Below the pieces are notes generated by a model that worked only from the letters and a program-made list of their open reading frames with translations, was not told the origin of the DNA and did not search any database. The translations under genes and the position numbers were made by a program. Of a DNA stretch of 64,000 nucleotides, positions 1-8,189 are shown piece after piece. Source of the stretch: Streptomyces sp. SCSIO 75703. Its GTDB lineage: Bacteria > Actinomycetota > Actinomycetes > Streptomycetales > Streptomycetaceae. The stretch is taken from contig NZ_CP144555.1 in assembly GCF_036607905.1 (NCBI RefSeq), positions 6,634,001-6,698,000 of the forward strand, written 5' to 3'. How positions within the stretch are numbered: the stretch's first letter is position 1; every line of letters starts with the position of its first letter.

Positions 1-1
1 G

Positions 2-796
2 ATCCGCGCCCTCGCCGGCACCGCCGCGGTCGCCATCGACAACGCCCGCCTCTACCAGCGGGTCCGCAAGAGCGCCGAGCAGTTCCAGCGGGCGCTGCTG
101 CCCCGCCTGCCCGACCTCACGCCCTTCGCCGCCGGGGCCGCCTACCGCCCGGCCAGCTTCCCCGCGGCCCTCGGCGGCGACTGGTACGACGCCATGCTGC
201 TGCCCGGCGGAGCCTGCGCGGCCGTGATCGGCGACGTCGTCGGGCACGACCTCCAGGCCGCGGCGGACATGGCCCAGATCCGCAACATGCTGCGCGCCCT
301 CTACTACGACTGGGGCCGGCCGCCCAGTTCCTCGCTCGCCCGCCTCGACCGGCTCATGCACGCCTGGGACGAGGCGCCCATCGCCACCGCCCTGCTCGCC
401 CGGCTGGAACCGGCCGACGGCGCCTGGCACCTGCACTGGTCCAGCGCCGGGCACCCGCCGCCGCTGCTGGTGCTGCCCGACGGGCGGGCACGCTTCCTCG
501 ACACCGAGCCCGGCACGCCCCTCGGCGTCGCGACCGGGCTGCCCCGCCCCGACCAGCGCGAGGCGGTACCGGTGGACAGCACCGTCGTCCTCTACACCGA
601 CGGTCTGGTGGAGGTCCCCGGCCAGTCCCTGGACCGCGGCCTCGACGAACTGGCCGGCACGGCCGCGCGCCACGCGGGCCGCTCGCCGCAGGAGCTGTGC
701 CGGGCGCTGTCGGAGAACGGGCCGAGCGACGGCCGCGACGACATGGCCGTCATCGCCCTGCGTACCCCGCCCCTGACGGGATACGGCCGCTCCTGA
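2..796 (+). CDS. SpoIIE/RsbU-type PP2C serine phosphatase, 5' partial
   Basis: C-terminal part of a PP2C-type protein phosphatase of the SpoIIE/RsbU family; the reading frame enters from the left edge, so the N-terminus is missing. The first residues (DNARLYQRV) look like the last helix of a GAF sensor domain. The catalytic domain follows, with the usual acidic metal-binding stretches GGDWYDA, GDVVGHD and, near the end, DGRDDMAV. Family members dephosphorylate anti-sigma-factor antagonists in partner-switching pathways that control sigma factors. The RsbW-like kinase that lies convergently downstream could act in the same type of circuit; that link is inference. An ATG at 194 lies inside the catalytic domain and is not the true start. 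Confidence 0.9.
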   Translation: MRALAGTAAVAIDNARLYQRVRKSAEQFQRALLPRLPDLTPFAAGAAYRPASFPAALGGDWYDAMLLPGGACAAVIGDVVGHDLQAAADMAQIRNMLRALYYDWGRPPSSSLARLDRLMHAWDEAPIATALLARLEPADGAWHLHWSSAGHPPPLLVLPDGRARFLDTEPGTPLGVATGLPRPDQREAVPVDSTVVLYTDGLVEVPGQSLDRGLDELAGTAARHAGRSPQELCRALSENGPSDGRDDMAVIALRTPPLTGYGRS

Positions 797-863
797 CACG
801 CGGCGCGCCCCGCCCCGGACGCGTGCGGACACCGTCCGGCCGCCCCCGGGCGGGGCCGCGCGG

Positions 864-1280
864 TCACAGCGGGAGCGAGACGCCGACGCTCTTGCCCCGG
901 CCGTCGGCGTCGGGCCGTACGACCGCCGTGCCGCCCAGGCCGAGGACGAGTTCACGCACCGTCGCCAGGCCGCCCGAGGTCGCCTCCCGCAGCGGCGGGA
1001 GCCCGGGGTGCAGGTCGTGCACGGCGAACGCCAGCCGGCCGGGCCCCGCCCCGTAGCTGACCGTGACCTGGGAGGAGAGCGGGGCGGCGTGCCGGACGCT
1101 GTTGGCGACCAGTTCGCTGAGGACCAGCAGGGCCGGGCCCACCGCCGGGTGGTGCGCGTCCACGCCCCACTCGGCGAGCGCCAGTTCCGCCGTCTCCCGG
1201 GCCAGCCGCACCGCCCCCGGCCGGGTGGGCAGCGTGAGGTAGTGCCGGTGGGGGAGACCGAGGTCGAGCAGCGCGGTCAT
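864..1280 (-). CDS. RsbW-like ATP-binding protein (HATPase_c, anti-sigma kinase type)
   Basis: Single-domain GHKL ATPase of 138 residues, the size of the Streptomyces RsbW/SpoIIAB-like family. The N-box SELVANSVRHA lies about residue 55-65 and a late GRGKSVGV stretch fits the G2 region. An upstream in-frame start at 1337 would add 19 low-complexity residues; the ATG at 1280 begins immediately before the conserved fold and is preferred. Such proteins bind sigma factors and phosphorylate their antagonists, or act as stand-alone signalling kinases. It lies tail to tail with the SpoIIE phosphatase and just downstream of the sulP gene. Confidence 0.85.
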   Translation of the reverse strand: MTALLDLGLPHRHYLTLPTRPGAVRLARETAELALAEWGVDAHHPAVGPALLVLSELVANSVRHAAPLSSQVTVSYGAGPGRLAFAVHDLHPGLPPLREATSGGLATVRELVLGLGGTAVVRPDADGRGKSVGVSLPL

Positions 1281-1350
1281 CGCGCCCCCGGCCGTGCGCC
1301 GCCCGGGTCGGCACACGGCCCCCGGCCCGCCGCCCACGGGGACGCCGCGC

Positions 1351-3120
1351 TCACCGCAGTCCCCCTTCCGCCGGTTCCTCCGCGACGCGGACCCCCTCCG
1401 CCCGCCCGGCGAAGAGCGGCCGCCCGTGCGCGCCGGCCGGCGCCGGCAGCACGCCCGCGCGTTCCAGGTGGGCCCGCGCGTCTCGGATCGCCTCCGGAGT
1501 CGTCGCGTACTCCCGGCCCAGCGGGCGCATCAGTTCCAGCGCGCCGACCGAGTCGAGCACCTGCCGCTGCCCGGGGCGGACCCCGGAGGCGAGGACGGTG
1601 ATGCCGCGCCGGTTCAGTTTCTCCACCACGTCCTTCAGTACCAGCGCGCCGGTGGCGTCGATGGTCATCACCCGCGACATGCGCAGGATGACGACCTGGA
1701 CGTCGGCGACCTCGGCCAGTTCCAGCAGGAAGCGGTGGGCCGCCGCGAAGAACAGCGGGCCGTCGATGCGGTAGGCCACGATGTGCTCGGCGAGCAGTGC
1801 GTGCTCCTCGTCGCCGTGGTCGCCGCGGTCCAGCGGCACCTGGTCCAGCCGGGCCTGCCGGGCGACCGCGCGCAGGGCCAGGGCGCCCGCCACCAGCAGG
1901 CCGATGATCACCGCGAGGACCAGGTCGAGCGCGAGGGTGGCCACGGCGGTCAGGACGAGGATCAGCGCGTCCGCGCGGGTGGCTCGTGCCATCGCCCGCA
2001 ACGAGCCGACCTCGATCATGCGGACCGCGGTCGCCAGCAGCACGCCCGCGAGCGCGGCCAGCGGGATCCGCGAGACCAGCGGTGCCGCCGTGAAGACGAT
2101 CACCGCGAGGACCGCGGCGTGCACGAGCGCGGCGAGCCGGGACCGCGCGCCGGTGCGGACGTTGACGGCGGTGCGGGCGATGGCGCCGGTGGCGGGCACG
2201 CCACCGAAGAGCGGGGCGGCGATGTTCGCCAGCCCCTGCCCGAACAGCTCCCGGTCGGGGTCGTGCTTCTGCCCGACGGTCATGCCGTCGGCGACGGACG
2301 CCGACAGCAGCGACTCCAGCGCGGCGAGCGCGGCCACCGCCACCGCCGGGGCCAGCAGCGAGCCGAGCGCGCCCACGTCCAGGAAGGACAGCGACGGCGC
2401 CGGCAGTCCGGACGGCAGGTCGCCGATGGGCCGGGCCGCGTCCAGGCCGGCGACCTGCGCCACGACCGTGGCCACGACGACCGCGATGATCGAGAAGGGC
2501 ACCGTGGGGCGCAGCCGGGCTCCGATGAGCATGATCGCGGCGACGCCGACGGCGAACGCGACGGCCGTCCAGTTCGGGTGCGCGGCGAAGTCGGCGAGCG
2601 CGCGCCAGGCCACCACCAGCACCCGGTCGCCCTCCGGAGTGTCCACACCGAGGGCGTTGGGGATCTGCTGGAGGCCGATCACACAGGCGATGCCGAGCGT
2701 GAATCCCTCCACGACCGGCGCGGGCACGTAGCGCATGTACGCGCCGGCGCGCAGCAGGGCGGGTATCAGGAGCAGGACGCCGGCCATCAGACCGACCGTC
2801 AGCACCCCGGACGGCCCGTGCTGGGCCACGATCGGCACCAGGACGACCGTCATCGCGCCGGTCGGCCCGGACACCTGGAGGTTCGAGCCGCCGAACACGG
2901 CGGCGAGGGCGCCCGCGACCACGGCGGTCGCCAGCCCGGCCTCCGCGCCGAGCCCGGAGGAGACGCCGAAGCCGAGTGCGAGCGGCAGCGCGACGACGGC
3001 CACGGTGAGTCCGGCCAGCAGGTCCCGCCACGGGTCCCGGCGCATCTGCGTCAGATCGGTACGGCCCGGCATGAGTGCCGCCAGCCGGGACACGAGCGGA
3101 CCGAGGAACACCCTGGTCAC
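1351..3120 (-). CDS. SulP-family anion permease with C-terminal STAS domain
   Basis: Inner-membrane SLC26/SulP transporter of 589 residues; the family moves sulfate, bicarbonate or dicarboxylates. The N-terminal signature region (about residues 25-55, RRDPWRDLLAGLTVAVVALP) is followed by 10-12 hydrophobic segments up to about residue 420, then a STAS domain to about 550. The STAS loop reads IDATG at about 487-491, where SpoIIAA-type proteins carry the regulated serine (DSSG-like), so that serine is a threonine here. The start is a GTG whose bases overlap the TGA of the upstream ArsR gene (GTGA), so the two are translationally coupled; an open frame continues upstream but only as a shadow of arsR. 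Substrate cannot be told from sequence. Confidence 0.92.
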   Translation of the reverse strand: MTRVFLGPLVSRLAALMPGRTDLTQMRRDPWRDLLAGLTVAVVALPLALGFGVSSGLGAEAGLATAVVAGALAAVFGGSNLQVSGPTGAMTVVLVPIVAQHGPSGVLTVGLMAGVLLLIPALLRAGAYMRYVPAPVVEGFTLGIACVIGLQQIPNALGVDTPEGDRVLVVAWRALADFAAHPNWTAVAFAVGVAAIMLIGARLRPTVPFSIIAVVVATVVAQVAGLDAARPIGDLPSGLPAPSLSFLDVGALGSLLAPAVAVAALAALESLLSASVADGMTVGQKHDPDRELFGQGLANIAAPLFGGVPATGAIARTAVNVRTGARSRLAALVHAAVLAVIVFTAAPLVSRIPLAALAGVLLATAVRMIEVGSLRAMARATRADALILVLTAVATLALDLVLAVIIGLLVAGALALRAVARQARLDQVPLDRGDHGDEEHALLAEHIVAYRIDGPLFFAAAHRFLLELAEVADVQVVILRMSRVMTIDATGALVLKDVVEKLNRRGITVLASGVRPGQRQVLDSVGALELMRPLGREYATTPEAIRDARAHLERAGVLPAPAGAHGRPLFAGRAEGVRVAEEPAEGGLR

Positions 3121-3452
3121 GCTGTGGCCTCCCCCTGGAGCTCGGCGAGCAGCGCGTGCTGCCCGGTGAGCACCTCGGTCAGGATGCGGCGCGCGGCGCC
3201 GAGCAGTTCGGCGACGTCCCCTCCGGCCAGGGCGTACACGACGGTCGCGCCGTCCCGCCGCGAGGTGACGATGCCGGAACGGCGCAGCACGGCCAGTTGC
3301 TGGGAGAGCGCGGACGGCTCCACCCCGGTCGCGCCGAGGAGGTCGCGTACCGGCATCGGCCCGGACTGCAACAGCTCCAGCACGCGTATGCGCAGGGGAT
3401 GCCCCAGCATCCGGAAGAACTCGGCCTTGGCCTGGTACAGCGGAACCGACAC
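3117..3452 (-). CDS. ArsR/SmtB-family winged-helix regulator
   Basis: Regulator of 111 residues with a canonical ArsR winged helix: a conserved MLGHPLRIRVLELL helix about residues 15-28, recognition helix around EPSALSQQLAVLRRSG, and the beta-wing RRDGATVVYAL. No cysteine-rich metal motif is visible: there is no ELCVCDL-type site, so it may sense something other than a thiophilic metal. It heads a two-gene operon with sulP, with a four-base stop/start overlap. A 20-bp inverted repeat 69-88 bp upstream of its start is the likely autoregulatory operator. Confidence 0.9.
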   Translation of the reverse strand: MSVPLYQAKAEFFRMLGHPLRIRVLELLQSGPMPVRDLLGATGVEPSALSQQLAVLRRSGIVTSRRDGATVVYALAGGDVAELLGAARRILTEVLTGQHALLAELQGEATA

Positions 3453-3520
3453 GACACCTCGACTTCCCGAAGAGCGGGGCCCGCATCGGCTTGCGAGCCC
3501 CGGAAAGACAGCATCTAGTA

Positions 3521-3540
3521 AATTGCAGACTTTCGCAATT
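3521..3540. promoter_or_regulatory. Inverted repeat upstream of arsR-sulP, probable operator
   Basis: AATTGC and GCAATT arms separated by 8 bp, in the only AT-rich patch upstream of arsR. On the minus strand one arm reads ATTGCGAAAGT, close to the GTTGCGCAAGT / ATTGCGCAAGT motifs at 41745 and 42325. A self-operator of the ArsR protein is the simplest reading; this is inference from position and symmetry. Confidence 0.55.
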
Positions 3541-3628
3541 GCCTAGGTCACAGCATCACGGCGCGGGGTGCCGGCGGGCGGGAAGGGGGGCGGGCTTCAG
3601 GGGGGGGGGCGGCCCATCGTTCAGGCAT

Positions 3629-3895
3629 ATGTCGAACAGAAGTGCGGACGGGTCCGTCGGCACCACCGCCCCCGTCGGCACCACCGACGACGGTCGCGTG
3701 CGCCGCATCACGCTGCACCTGCCCGCCGACTACGTCCGGCGCCTCTTCGACGCCGAGCGGGGCGTCGGGCCCCTCGCCCCCAACGAGGTCGTCGCCGAAG
3801 GCATCCAGGAGCTCTGCTTCAAGGACAACGGCCGCCGCGCCGGGGGACTGGAGATCGAGTTCACCGACATCGACTACATCGACTTCTCCTTCTGA
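3629..3895 (+). CDS. Small hypothetical protein, RHH-like N-terminal half
   Basis: Protein of 88 residues, not recognised by name. After about 20 residues rich in T, G and S, the segment VRRITLHLPADYVRRLFDAE has a strand-then-helix pattern, followed by a second helix APNEVVAEGIQEL, which resembles a ribbon-helix-helix DNA-binding fold. The C-terminus is acidic and aromatic (EIEFTDIDYIDFSF). The ATG at 3629 is chosen because upstream in-frame sequence is glycine-rich noncoding DNA that includes a run of ten G at 3600-3609. It could be a small DNA-binding or protein-interaction factor; function unknown. Confidence 0.7.
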   Translation: MSNRSADGSVGTTAPVGTTDDGRVRRITLHLPADYVRRLFDAERGVGPLAPNEVVAEGIQELCFKDNGRRAGGLEIEFTDIDYIDFSF

Positions 3896-4111
3896 CACGC
3901 ACCACCGCCCCGCGGCCGGCCGGCTCACCCGTGAGCCGAAGCGCGATAGTCGCCACCAAAGCAGTGTGTGGTCACTGGTAACGCCGGACGAGGCGTGCTG
4001 CGTGATCGGATCAACGTTGTGATCGGCCTCGATCGCCTCGTTCGCATGGTTGCCCGGGGGTGCCGAATGGGCTGGCCTCTGCTGTCGGCAGCTGGTGACA
4101 AGATCACCGGC

Positions 4112-5179
4112 ATGAGTTTCGTACGAACTACTCCGCCACGGCCTGTAGAGGTGACAGCGGTCTTCCCCGAGCTCGCGCCGCTGGCGCGCCCGGCGATACG
4201 GCTGCATCCGCGTCCGGGGTCGCCGTCGGTCAGTGACAGTTCGGTCGGCGGGCCGTTGCTGTGGCCGGCCGACGAGCCCTGGCCGCACTGCGAAGACGTC
4301 CACCTGCACGTGGACACCGGATTCCGCCGGTCGCCGACCGAAGTGCGGCTCCGCCGGATCTTGTCTTCCCGGTGGAGCCCTGACGGCCCGGCTCCCACGC
4401 TCACACCCGAGGAGGAGGCGCTCAAGGAGCACAATGCCGCGTGGCTCACCGAACGGCTCGAAGCCGGCCCTCCCGGCCCGGCGGAATGCCCGGTCCCGAT
4501 GCTGCCCGTGGCTCAGCTGTTCCTGCGCGACGTACCCCTGTTGCGGCCGCCCGGGCAGGCCGACCTGCTCCAGATCCTCTGGTGCCCGTACGAACACGAT
4601 CCGGACTACAAGCCGGCGACCGCACTGTTCTGGCGGTCGGCCGCAGAGGTCGGCGACGTCCTCGTCACACCACCGGAACCGTACGAGGCGGACTCTCCGG
4701 GCTACGTGCCGGAGCCGTGCCTGCTGGCCCCGGAAGCGATCACCGAGTACCCCAACAGCCTGGAGCTGAGCCCGGAGCTTCAGGCGATGCTGGCGGACTG
4801 GAACAGGTGGCAGGCAGGCGGCGCCGACGTGGACAGCTCCTACGCGGCGCATCCGTGCGACTTCTACTCCATCCATCTGGGCAACGCACCCGGCTGGAAG
4901 GTCGGCGGCTGGCCCCCGTGGGGTCGCACCGACCCGATCCCGCGGTACTGCGCCGTGTGCGAGGCACAGATGGTCCCGCTGCTGACGATCGCTTCCTTCG
5001 AGTGGGACGGCGACGAAGGCTGGGTACCGCGGGAAGACCAGGCCAACGCCGCTGGCTCCCATTACGCGGGCCAGGACCCCGCCCAGCCGACGGGGGTAGA
5101 GGTGGGCAGCACGGACAACATGCAGATCTACGTCTGCCCGACCTCCCCCGAGCATCCGCACACCGACTTGATCCAATGA
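4112..5179 (+). CDS. DUF1963-like (YwqG-type) protein
   Basis: Cytoplasmic protein of 355 residues without membrane segments. The stretch SVGGPLLWPADEPWPHC about residues 32-48 matches the start of the DUF1963/YwqG fold, in which a conserved GG-x-P-x-x-P pattern introduces a tandem beta-sheet domain; late segments rich in W and acidic residues and a CAVCEAQM pair of cysteines also fit this group. Proteins of this family occur widely in Streptomyces and have no established biochemical role. The ATG at 4112 is used because the earlier in-frame ATG at 3968 adds 48 unlike residues. No strong ribosome-binding site is visible. Confidence 0.7.
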   Translation: MSFVRTTPPRPVEVTAVFPELAPLARPAIRLHPRPGSPSVSDSSVGGPLLWPADEPWPHCEDVHLHVDTGFRRSPTEVRLRRILSSRWSPDGPAPTLTPEEEALKEHNAAWLTERLEAGPPGPAECPVPMLPVAQLFLRDVPLLRPPGQADLLQILWCPYEHDPDYKPATALFWRSAAEVGDVLVTPPEPYEADSPGYVPEPCLLAPEAITEYPNSLELSPELQAMLADWNRWQAGGADVDSSYAAHPCDFYSIHLGNAPGWKVGGWPPWGRTDPIPRYCAVCEAQMVPLLTIASFEWDGDEGWVPREDQANAAGSHYAGQDPAQPTGVEVGSTDNMQIYVCPTSPEHPHTDLIQ

Positions 5180-5195
5180 GCTGTCCCAGCGCGCC

Positions 5196-5864
5196 GGTGA
5201 CACCCCACCTGCTTCGCGCGCTGCTGGTGACAAGTAACGTGCTGACCCGGTGACAACCACCGTGCTTTGCTATCTGGATGCCGCAGGCCAGTGGCGGCCG
5301 ACGGTGACAGCTATCGTGCTTCGGCTCCTCACCCGATCTTCTTGATCACCTTTGCCGGTACGCCCGCGACGACGGTCCGGGCGGGGACGTCGCGGGTCAC
5401 CACCGCGCCGGCGGCGACCACGGCGTCGGCACCCACGGTCACTCCTTGCAGGACCACGGCGGACGCCCCGATCCAGACGTTGCGTTCGATCCGGATCGGG
5501 CCCGAGGTGATCCCGGTACGCCGCCGTGCCGGGTCCAGGGGGTGCCCCGAGGAGATCAGGCTGACACCCGGACCGAGCATCACGTCGTCCCCGATCTCGA
5601 TGCCGCCGACGTCGTTGAAGCGGCAGCCCTGGTTCACGAAGACGTTGCGGCCCACCCGGATGTTCACCCCGTGGTCGGTGTAGACGGGCGGGATCAGGTG
5701 GAAGGTCGCGTCCACCGGCCGCCCGGTCAGCTCACTCCACCGCCTGTGGATCTCCTCCTGCCGGGCGTACGGGAGCGTGTTGATCCGCTCGGCCATGCCG
5801 ATCGCCCGCCGCACCTTCTGCGCGAAGTCCATTCCAACCTCCCGGTGACAACCATCGTGTGATC
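5196..5864. repeat. Dispersed GGTGACA-N8-9-TGC direct repeats flanking the acetyltransferase gene
   Basis: A motif beginning GGTGACA, with CGTGC/CGTGT (or CCTGC) about 12-17 bases later, recurs at 5196-5215, 5226-5242, 5249-5265, 5303-5320 and 5844-5860; a poorer copy GGTGACAAGATCACCGG lies at 4094. All copies have the same orientation. Four lie between the DUF1963 gene and the acetyltransferase stop and one just upstream of the acetyltransferase start. Multiple same-sense terminal repeats are typical of some insertion-sequence ends such as the IS21 family, but no transposase is present. Reading this as an IS scar is tentative; regulatory repeats are the alternative. Confidence 0.5.
5329..5832 (-). 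CDS. Sugar O-acetyltransferase (maltose/galactoside acetyltransferase family)
   Basis: Protein of 167 residues with left-handed beta-helix hexapeptide repeats. The N-terminal Mac domain (SELTGRPVDATFHLIPPV region) is followed by the repeats IRVGRNVFVNQGC, IEIGDDVMLGPGV, IRIERNVWIGASAVV and VTVGADAVVAAGAVV, the pattern of LacA/Maa/NodL enzymes, which use acetyl-CoA to acetylate sugar hydroxyls. The ATG at 5832 has a good GGGAGG ribosome-binding site 6-7 bases upstream. At 167 residues it is slightly shorter than Maa (about 183). The flanking repeat copies suggest it may have been delivered or reshuffled by a mobile element. Confidence 0.9.
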   Translation of the reverse strand: MDFAQKVRRAIGMAERINTLPYARQEEIHRRWSELTGRPVDATFHLIPPVYTDHGVNIRVGRNVFVNQGCRFNDVGGIEIGDDVMLGPGVSLISSGHPLDPARRRTGITSGPIRIERNVWIGASAVVLQGVTVGADAVVAAGAVVTRDVPARTVVAGVPAKVIKKIG

Positions 5865-5900
5865 GCCGGGAGTGAATCAACGCGCTGACGTCGCAGGCAA

Positions 5901-5939
5901 ACAACGTTGTGGAGACCCCGCCACAACCATGGGTTGTGG
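5901..5939. promoter_or_regulatory. Two palindromes between acetyltransferase and lysR-type gene
   Basis: ACAACGTTGT (5901-5910) is a perfect 10-bp palindrome; CCACAACC-ATG-GGTTGTGG (5921-5939) is a perfect 8-bp inverted repeat with a 3-bp loop. They share the core ACAAC/GTTGT and sit just upstream of the LysR start at 5955, in the shared divergent promoter region. Likely binding sites of that LysR protein for self-control and control of the acetyltransferase; inference from position. Confidence 0.55.
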
Positions 5940-5954
5940 CTTTAGGATCTCCGT

Positions 5955-6884
5955 ATGGATGTCGAAGCGCTGCGGACGTTCGTGGCAGTGGCCGACGGCG
6001 GGCAATTCCAGGCGGCGGCCGACGAACTGGGCATCAGCCAGCAGGCGGTGTCCAAGCGGATCGCGTGCCTGGAGGGACACCTCGGAGTGCCCCTCCTGGT
6101 GCGGACCTCTCGCGGTTCCCGGCTGAGTCTGGACGGACAGGTCTTCCTCCCCCACGCCAGGAAGGTCCTGGCCGCCGTCGAACAGGCCGCGCAGGCCGTG
6201 CGACCGGGAAGCAGGCCCCTGCGGGTCGATGTCCTCAACCGGCGCATCGCCCCGGCCCAGGCCGTCTACCGGTTCTACCGCTCCCGTCCGGGGACCGGCC
6301 TCGACGCGGTCGCCATGGGCGAGGAGAACGCCTCCCAGGCGGCCCAGGCCGTGCTGAAAGGGTCGATCGACGCCTCCTTCCGGGCGCTTGCGGCGGACCG
6401 GGTCCCCGACGGAATCAGCACCGAACGGCTTCTGGACGCCCCCTTGCACCTCCTGGTCGGCCCCGCCCACCCGCTGGCGAACGCTCGCGCCATCAGGCCC
6501 GCCGGCCTCGCGGGGCACCGCGTCTGGGTCCCCGGGATCCGCGCCGGCACGGAGTGGTCGGAGTTCTACGCGGCGCTGTCCGGGGAGTTCGGGCTGAGCA
6601 TCGACGCGCTCGGCCCGGACTTCGGCGACGAGGCCCTCATGGACACCCTCGCCGACTCGGCTTCCGTGGCCACCCTCGTCGGCGCCGGAGACCGGTACCT
6701 GTGGCCTGAGGCGCACGACCTGCGACGCATCCCCTTGCGCGACCCGACACCGGTGTACCCGCACACCCTGCTGTTCCGCACGGGCGACGAGCACCCGGTG
6801 CTGACCGCACTGCGCGACCACCTGCGCGCGACGGCGCCCGGGACACCCGGCGACGTGTGGGCGCCGCGGTGGGCGTGCGCCTGA
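5955..6884 (+). CDS. LysR-family transcriptional regulator
   Basis: LysR regulator of 309 residues. The N-terminal helix-turn-helix is textbook (MDVEALRTFVAVADGG then AADELGISQQAVSKRIACLE, about residues 19-45), followed by the linker helix and a periplasmic-binding-protein-like effector domain from about residue 90. The ATG at 5955 is two codons into the conserved MDVEALRTF start and fits the family exactly. It is divergent from the acetyltransferase, with two palindromes between them, so the pair is a probable regulator-target unit. The ligand is unknown. Confidence 0.92.
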   Translation: MDVEALRTFVAVADGGQFQAAADELGISQQAVSKRIACLEGHLGVPLLVRTSRGSRLSLDGQVFLPHARKVLAAVEQAAQAVRPGSRPLRVDVLNRRIAPAQAVYRFYRSRPGTGLDAVAMGEENASQAAQAVLKGSIDASFRALAADRVPDGISTERLLDAPLHLLVGPAHPLANARAIRPAGLAGHRVWVPGIRAGTEWSEFYAALSGEFGLSIDALGPDFGDEALMDTLADSASVATLVGAGDRYLWPEAHDLRRIPLRDPTPVYPHTLLFRTGDEHPVLTALRDHLRATAPGTPGDVWAPRWACA

Positions 6885-6984
6885 CCGGAGTCGGGTACGG
6901 CCCCCCATGGCCGGACGGCCTCCGTGGCGCGGCGGTTCGGCGCCCCGCTGCCGGTGACGACCGGCTCCCGGAGGGCGGCCGGCC

Positions 6985-8040
6985 TCATCCCGCCGCGGCC
7001 GGGCCGGAACCCGTCCGGATCCGGCCGCGGCCGTACTGCGCGAGCGTGTGGAAGGCGGCTTTGGGCTCCCAGGGCAGGCTCGGGTAGGCGGTGCCGCCAC
7101 GGCCGCCGTCGAGGACCTTGACCACGCCGAAGGACGCCTTGTCGAAGTCGCGCTCGTCGTCGGCCGCGTGCGGGAGGTCGTAGCGGGCGAAGGTGTTGAC
7201 GAAGGCCGCGTCGACGGCGGACTCGTCGAGGACGCCGATGAGTTCCCGCAGGTAGTCGGCTTGTTCCTGCTCGTCACGGGTCACGGGGCGGGTGAACCGC
7301 ACCGGACGGGCGCGGTCGTCCCACGCGATGACGGCGTCCCCCCGGCCACCGGCGTCGGCGGCCCCGAGGTAGGTGGTGCAGCCGAACTCGGTGACGGCGG
7401 CCGGCTTGCCGTGCGCGGTCAGTGCCCGCAGGCCGTCGGCGAGCCGGCCGGCGGTCCGCGCGTCGCGGTAGCCGGCGTCGGTGGCGACGATGTCGAACGG
7501 TGCCCAGTCGACGCCCTCGAACGGGAGCGAGGCGTACCCGACGCGTCCGCCGAACCGGGCGCGCACCGCGGCGACCGCGGTGCCCAGGAAGGCGTTGACC
7601 CGGGCGGGGAGGCCGGGCAGCGCCGCCCGCAGCCGCTGCGGGTCGGCGAGGACGGCGGCGCGTTCCGCGAACGTGTCGCCGGGGAGCATGCCGACGGTGA
7701 AGAGGGAGATCTCCGAGCCGGTGAGGAAGACGACCTCGGCGCCCGCACGCCGCAGCCGCTCGGCGCGTTCGGCGCTGTCGGTGAGGAAGTCGAGGAGTTC
7801 TGCGGTGGTGAGGCCGTTGGTGAACGGCGAGTACCAGACCTCCAGTCGGGCTTCGGCCGCGTGGCGCGCGGCCGTCTCGAGCCGGTCGAGGTCACCGCCC
7901 GTGACCCGCACGGCGTCACAGCCCAGCTCGTCGCGGATGATCTGCATTTCGCGGCGGACGACGGCGGGGTCGAAGGGTTCGCGGGTCGTGGTTCCCGCGG
8001 TGGTGAAACCGGTGTCGTACGTGATGCCGAAGATGCGCAC
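6985..8040 (-). CDS. TIM-barrel glycosidase-like protein (Streptomyces 'abortive infection' family)
   Basis: Soluble protein of 351 residues. It resembles the actinobacterial group often labelled abortive infection protein: N-terminal ITYDTGF, an early EVWYSPF strand, a central GRVGYAS..DWAPFDIV block and AVTEFGC near residue 240, where the Glu sits where TIM-barrel glycoside hydrolases carry a catalytic acid. Later segments mention NTFARYDLP and an EPKAAFHTLAQ ending. No phage-defence role is proven for this family to my knowledge; the label is historical. It is divergent from a TetR gene with palindromic operators between, so it is probably the TetR target. Confidence 0.75.
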   Translation of the reverse strand: MRIFGITYDTGFTTAGTTTREPFDPAVVRREMQIIRDELGCDAVRVTGGDLDRLETAARHAAEARLEVWYSPFTNGLTTAELLDFLTDSAERAERLRRAGAEVVFLTGSEISLFTVGMLPGDTFAERAAVLADPQRLRAALPGLPARVNAFLGTAVAAVRARFGGRVGYASLPFEGVDWAPFDIVATDAGYRDARTAGRLADGLRALTAHGKPAAVTEFGCTTYLGAADAGGRGDAVIAWDDRARPVRFTRPVTRDEQEQADYLRELIGVLDESAVDAAFVNTFARYDLPHAADDERDFDKASFGVVKVLDGGRGGTAYPSLPWEPKAAFHTLAQYGRGRIRTGSGPAAAG

Positions 8041-8062
8041 GGCGGATGCCCTCCTCGCAATA

Positions 8063-8083
8063 TACGGTACGTCCCGTACCGTA
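8063..8083. promoter_or_regulatory. TetR operator 1: 21-bp palindrome
   Basis: TACGGTACG-TCC-CGTACCGTA, perfect 9-bp arms around 3 bp. It lies 23 bp upstream of the minus-strand TIM-barrel gene start, positioned to block its promoter. A half-site ACGTACCGT follows at 8095-8103. Confidence 0.8.
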
Positions 8084-8141
8084 AGGGATGCTCAACGTAC
8101 CGTGGAGGTGCCTGGAATGAGACGCGTGGGACGTCGAAGAG

Positions 8142-8157
8142 TACGGTGCGTACCGTA
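8142..8157. promoter_or_regulatory. TetR operator 2: TACGGT-N4-ACCGTA
   Basis: Second copy of the same sequence family, with perfect 6-bp arms and GCGT between, 33 bp upstream of the TetR start. Together with the site at 8063 it suggests the TetR protein represses both itself and the divergent gene. Confidence 0.75.
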
Positions 8158-8189
8158 GTTCACGTACGTGCGGCGAAAGGGGAAGGGCG

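Noticed and set aside
3491..3628. N-terminal extension of the small RHH-like protein
   Set aside because: Encoded by the arsR promoter region and a run of ten G; the ATG at 3629 starts the protein-like part.
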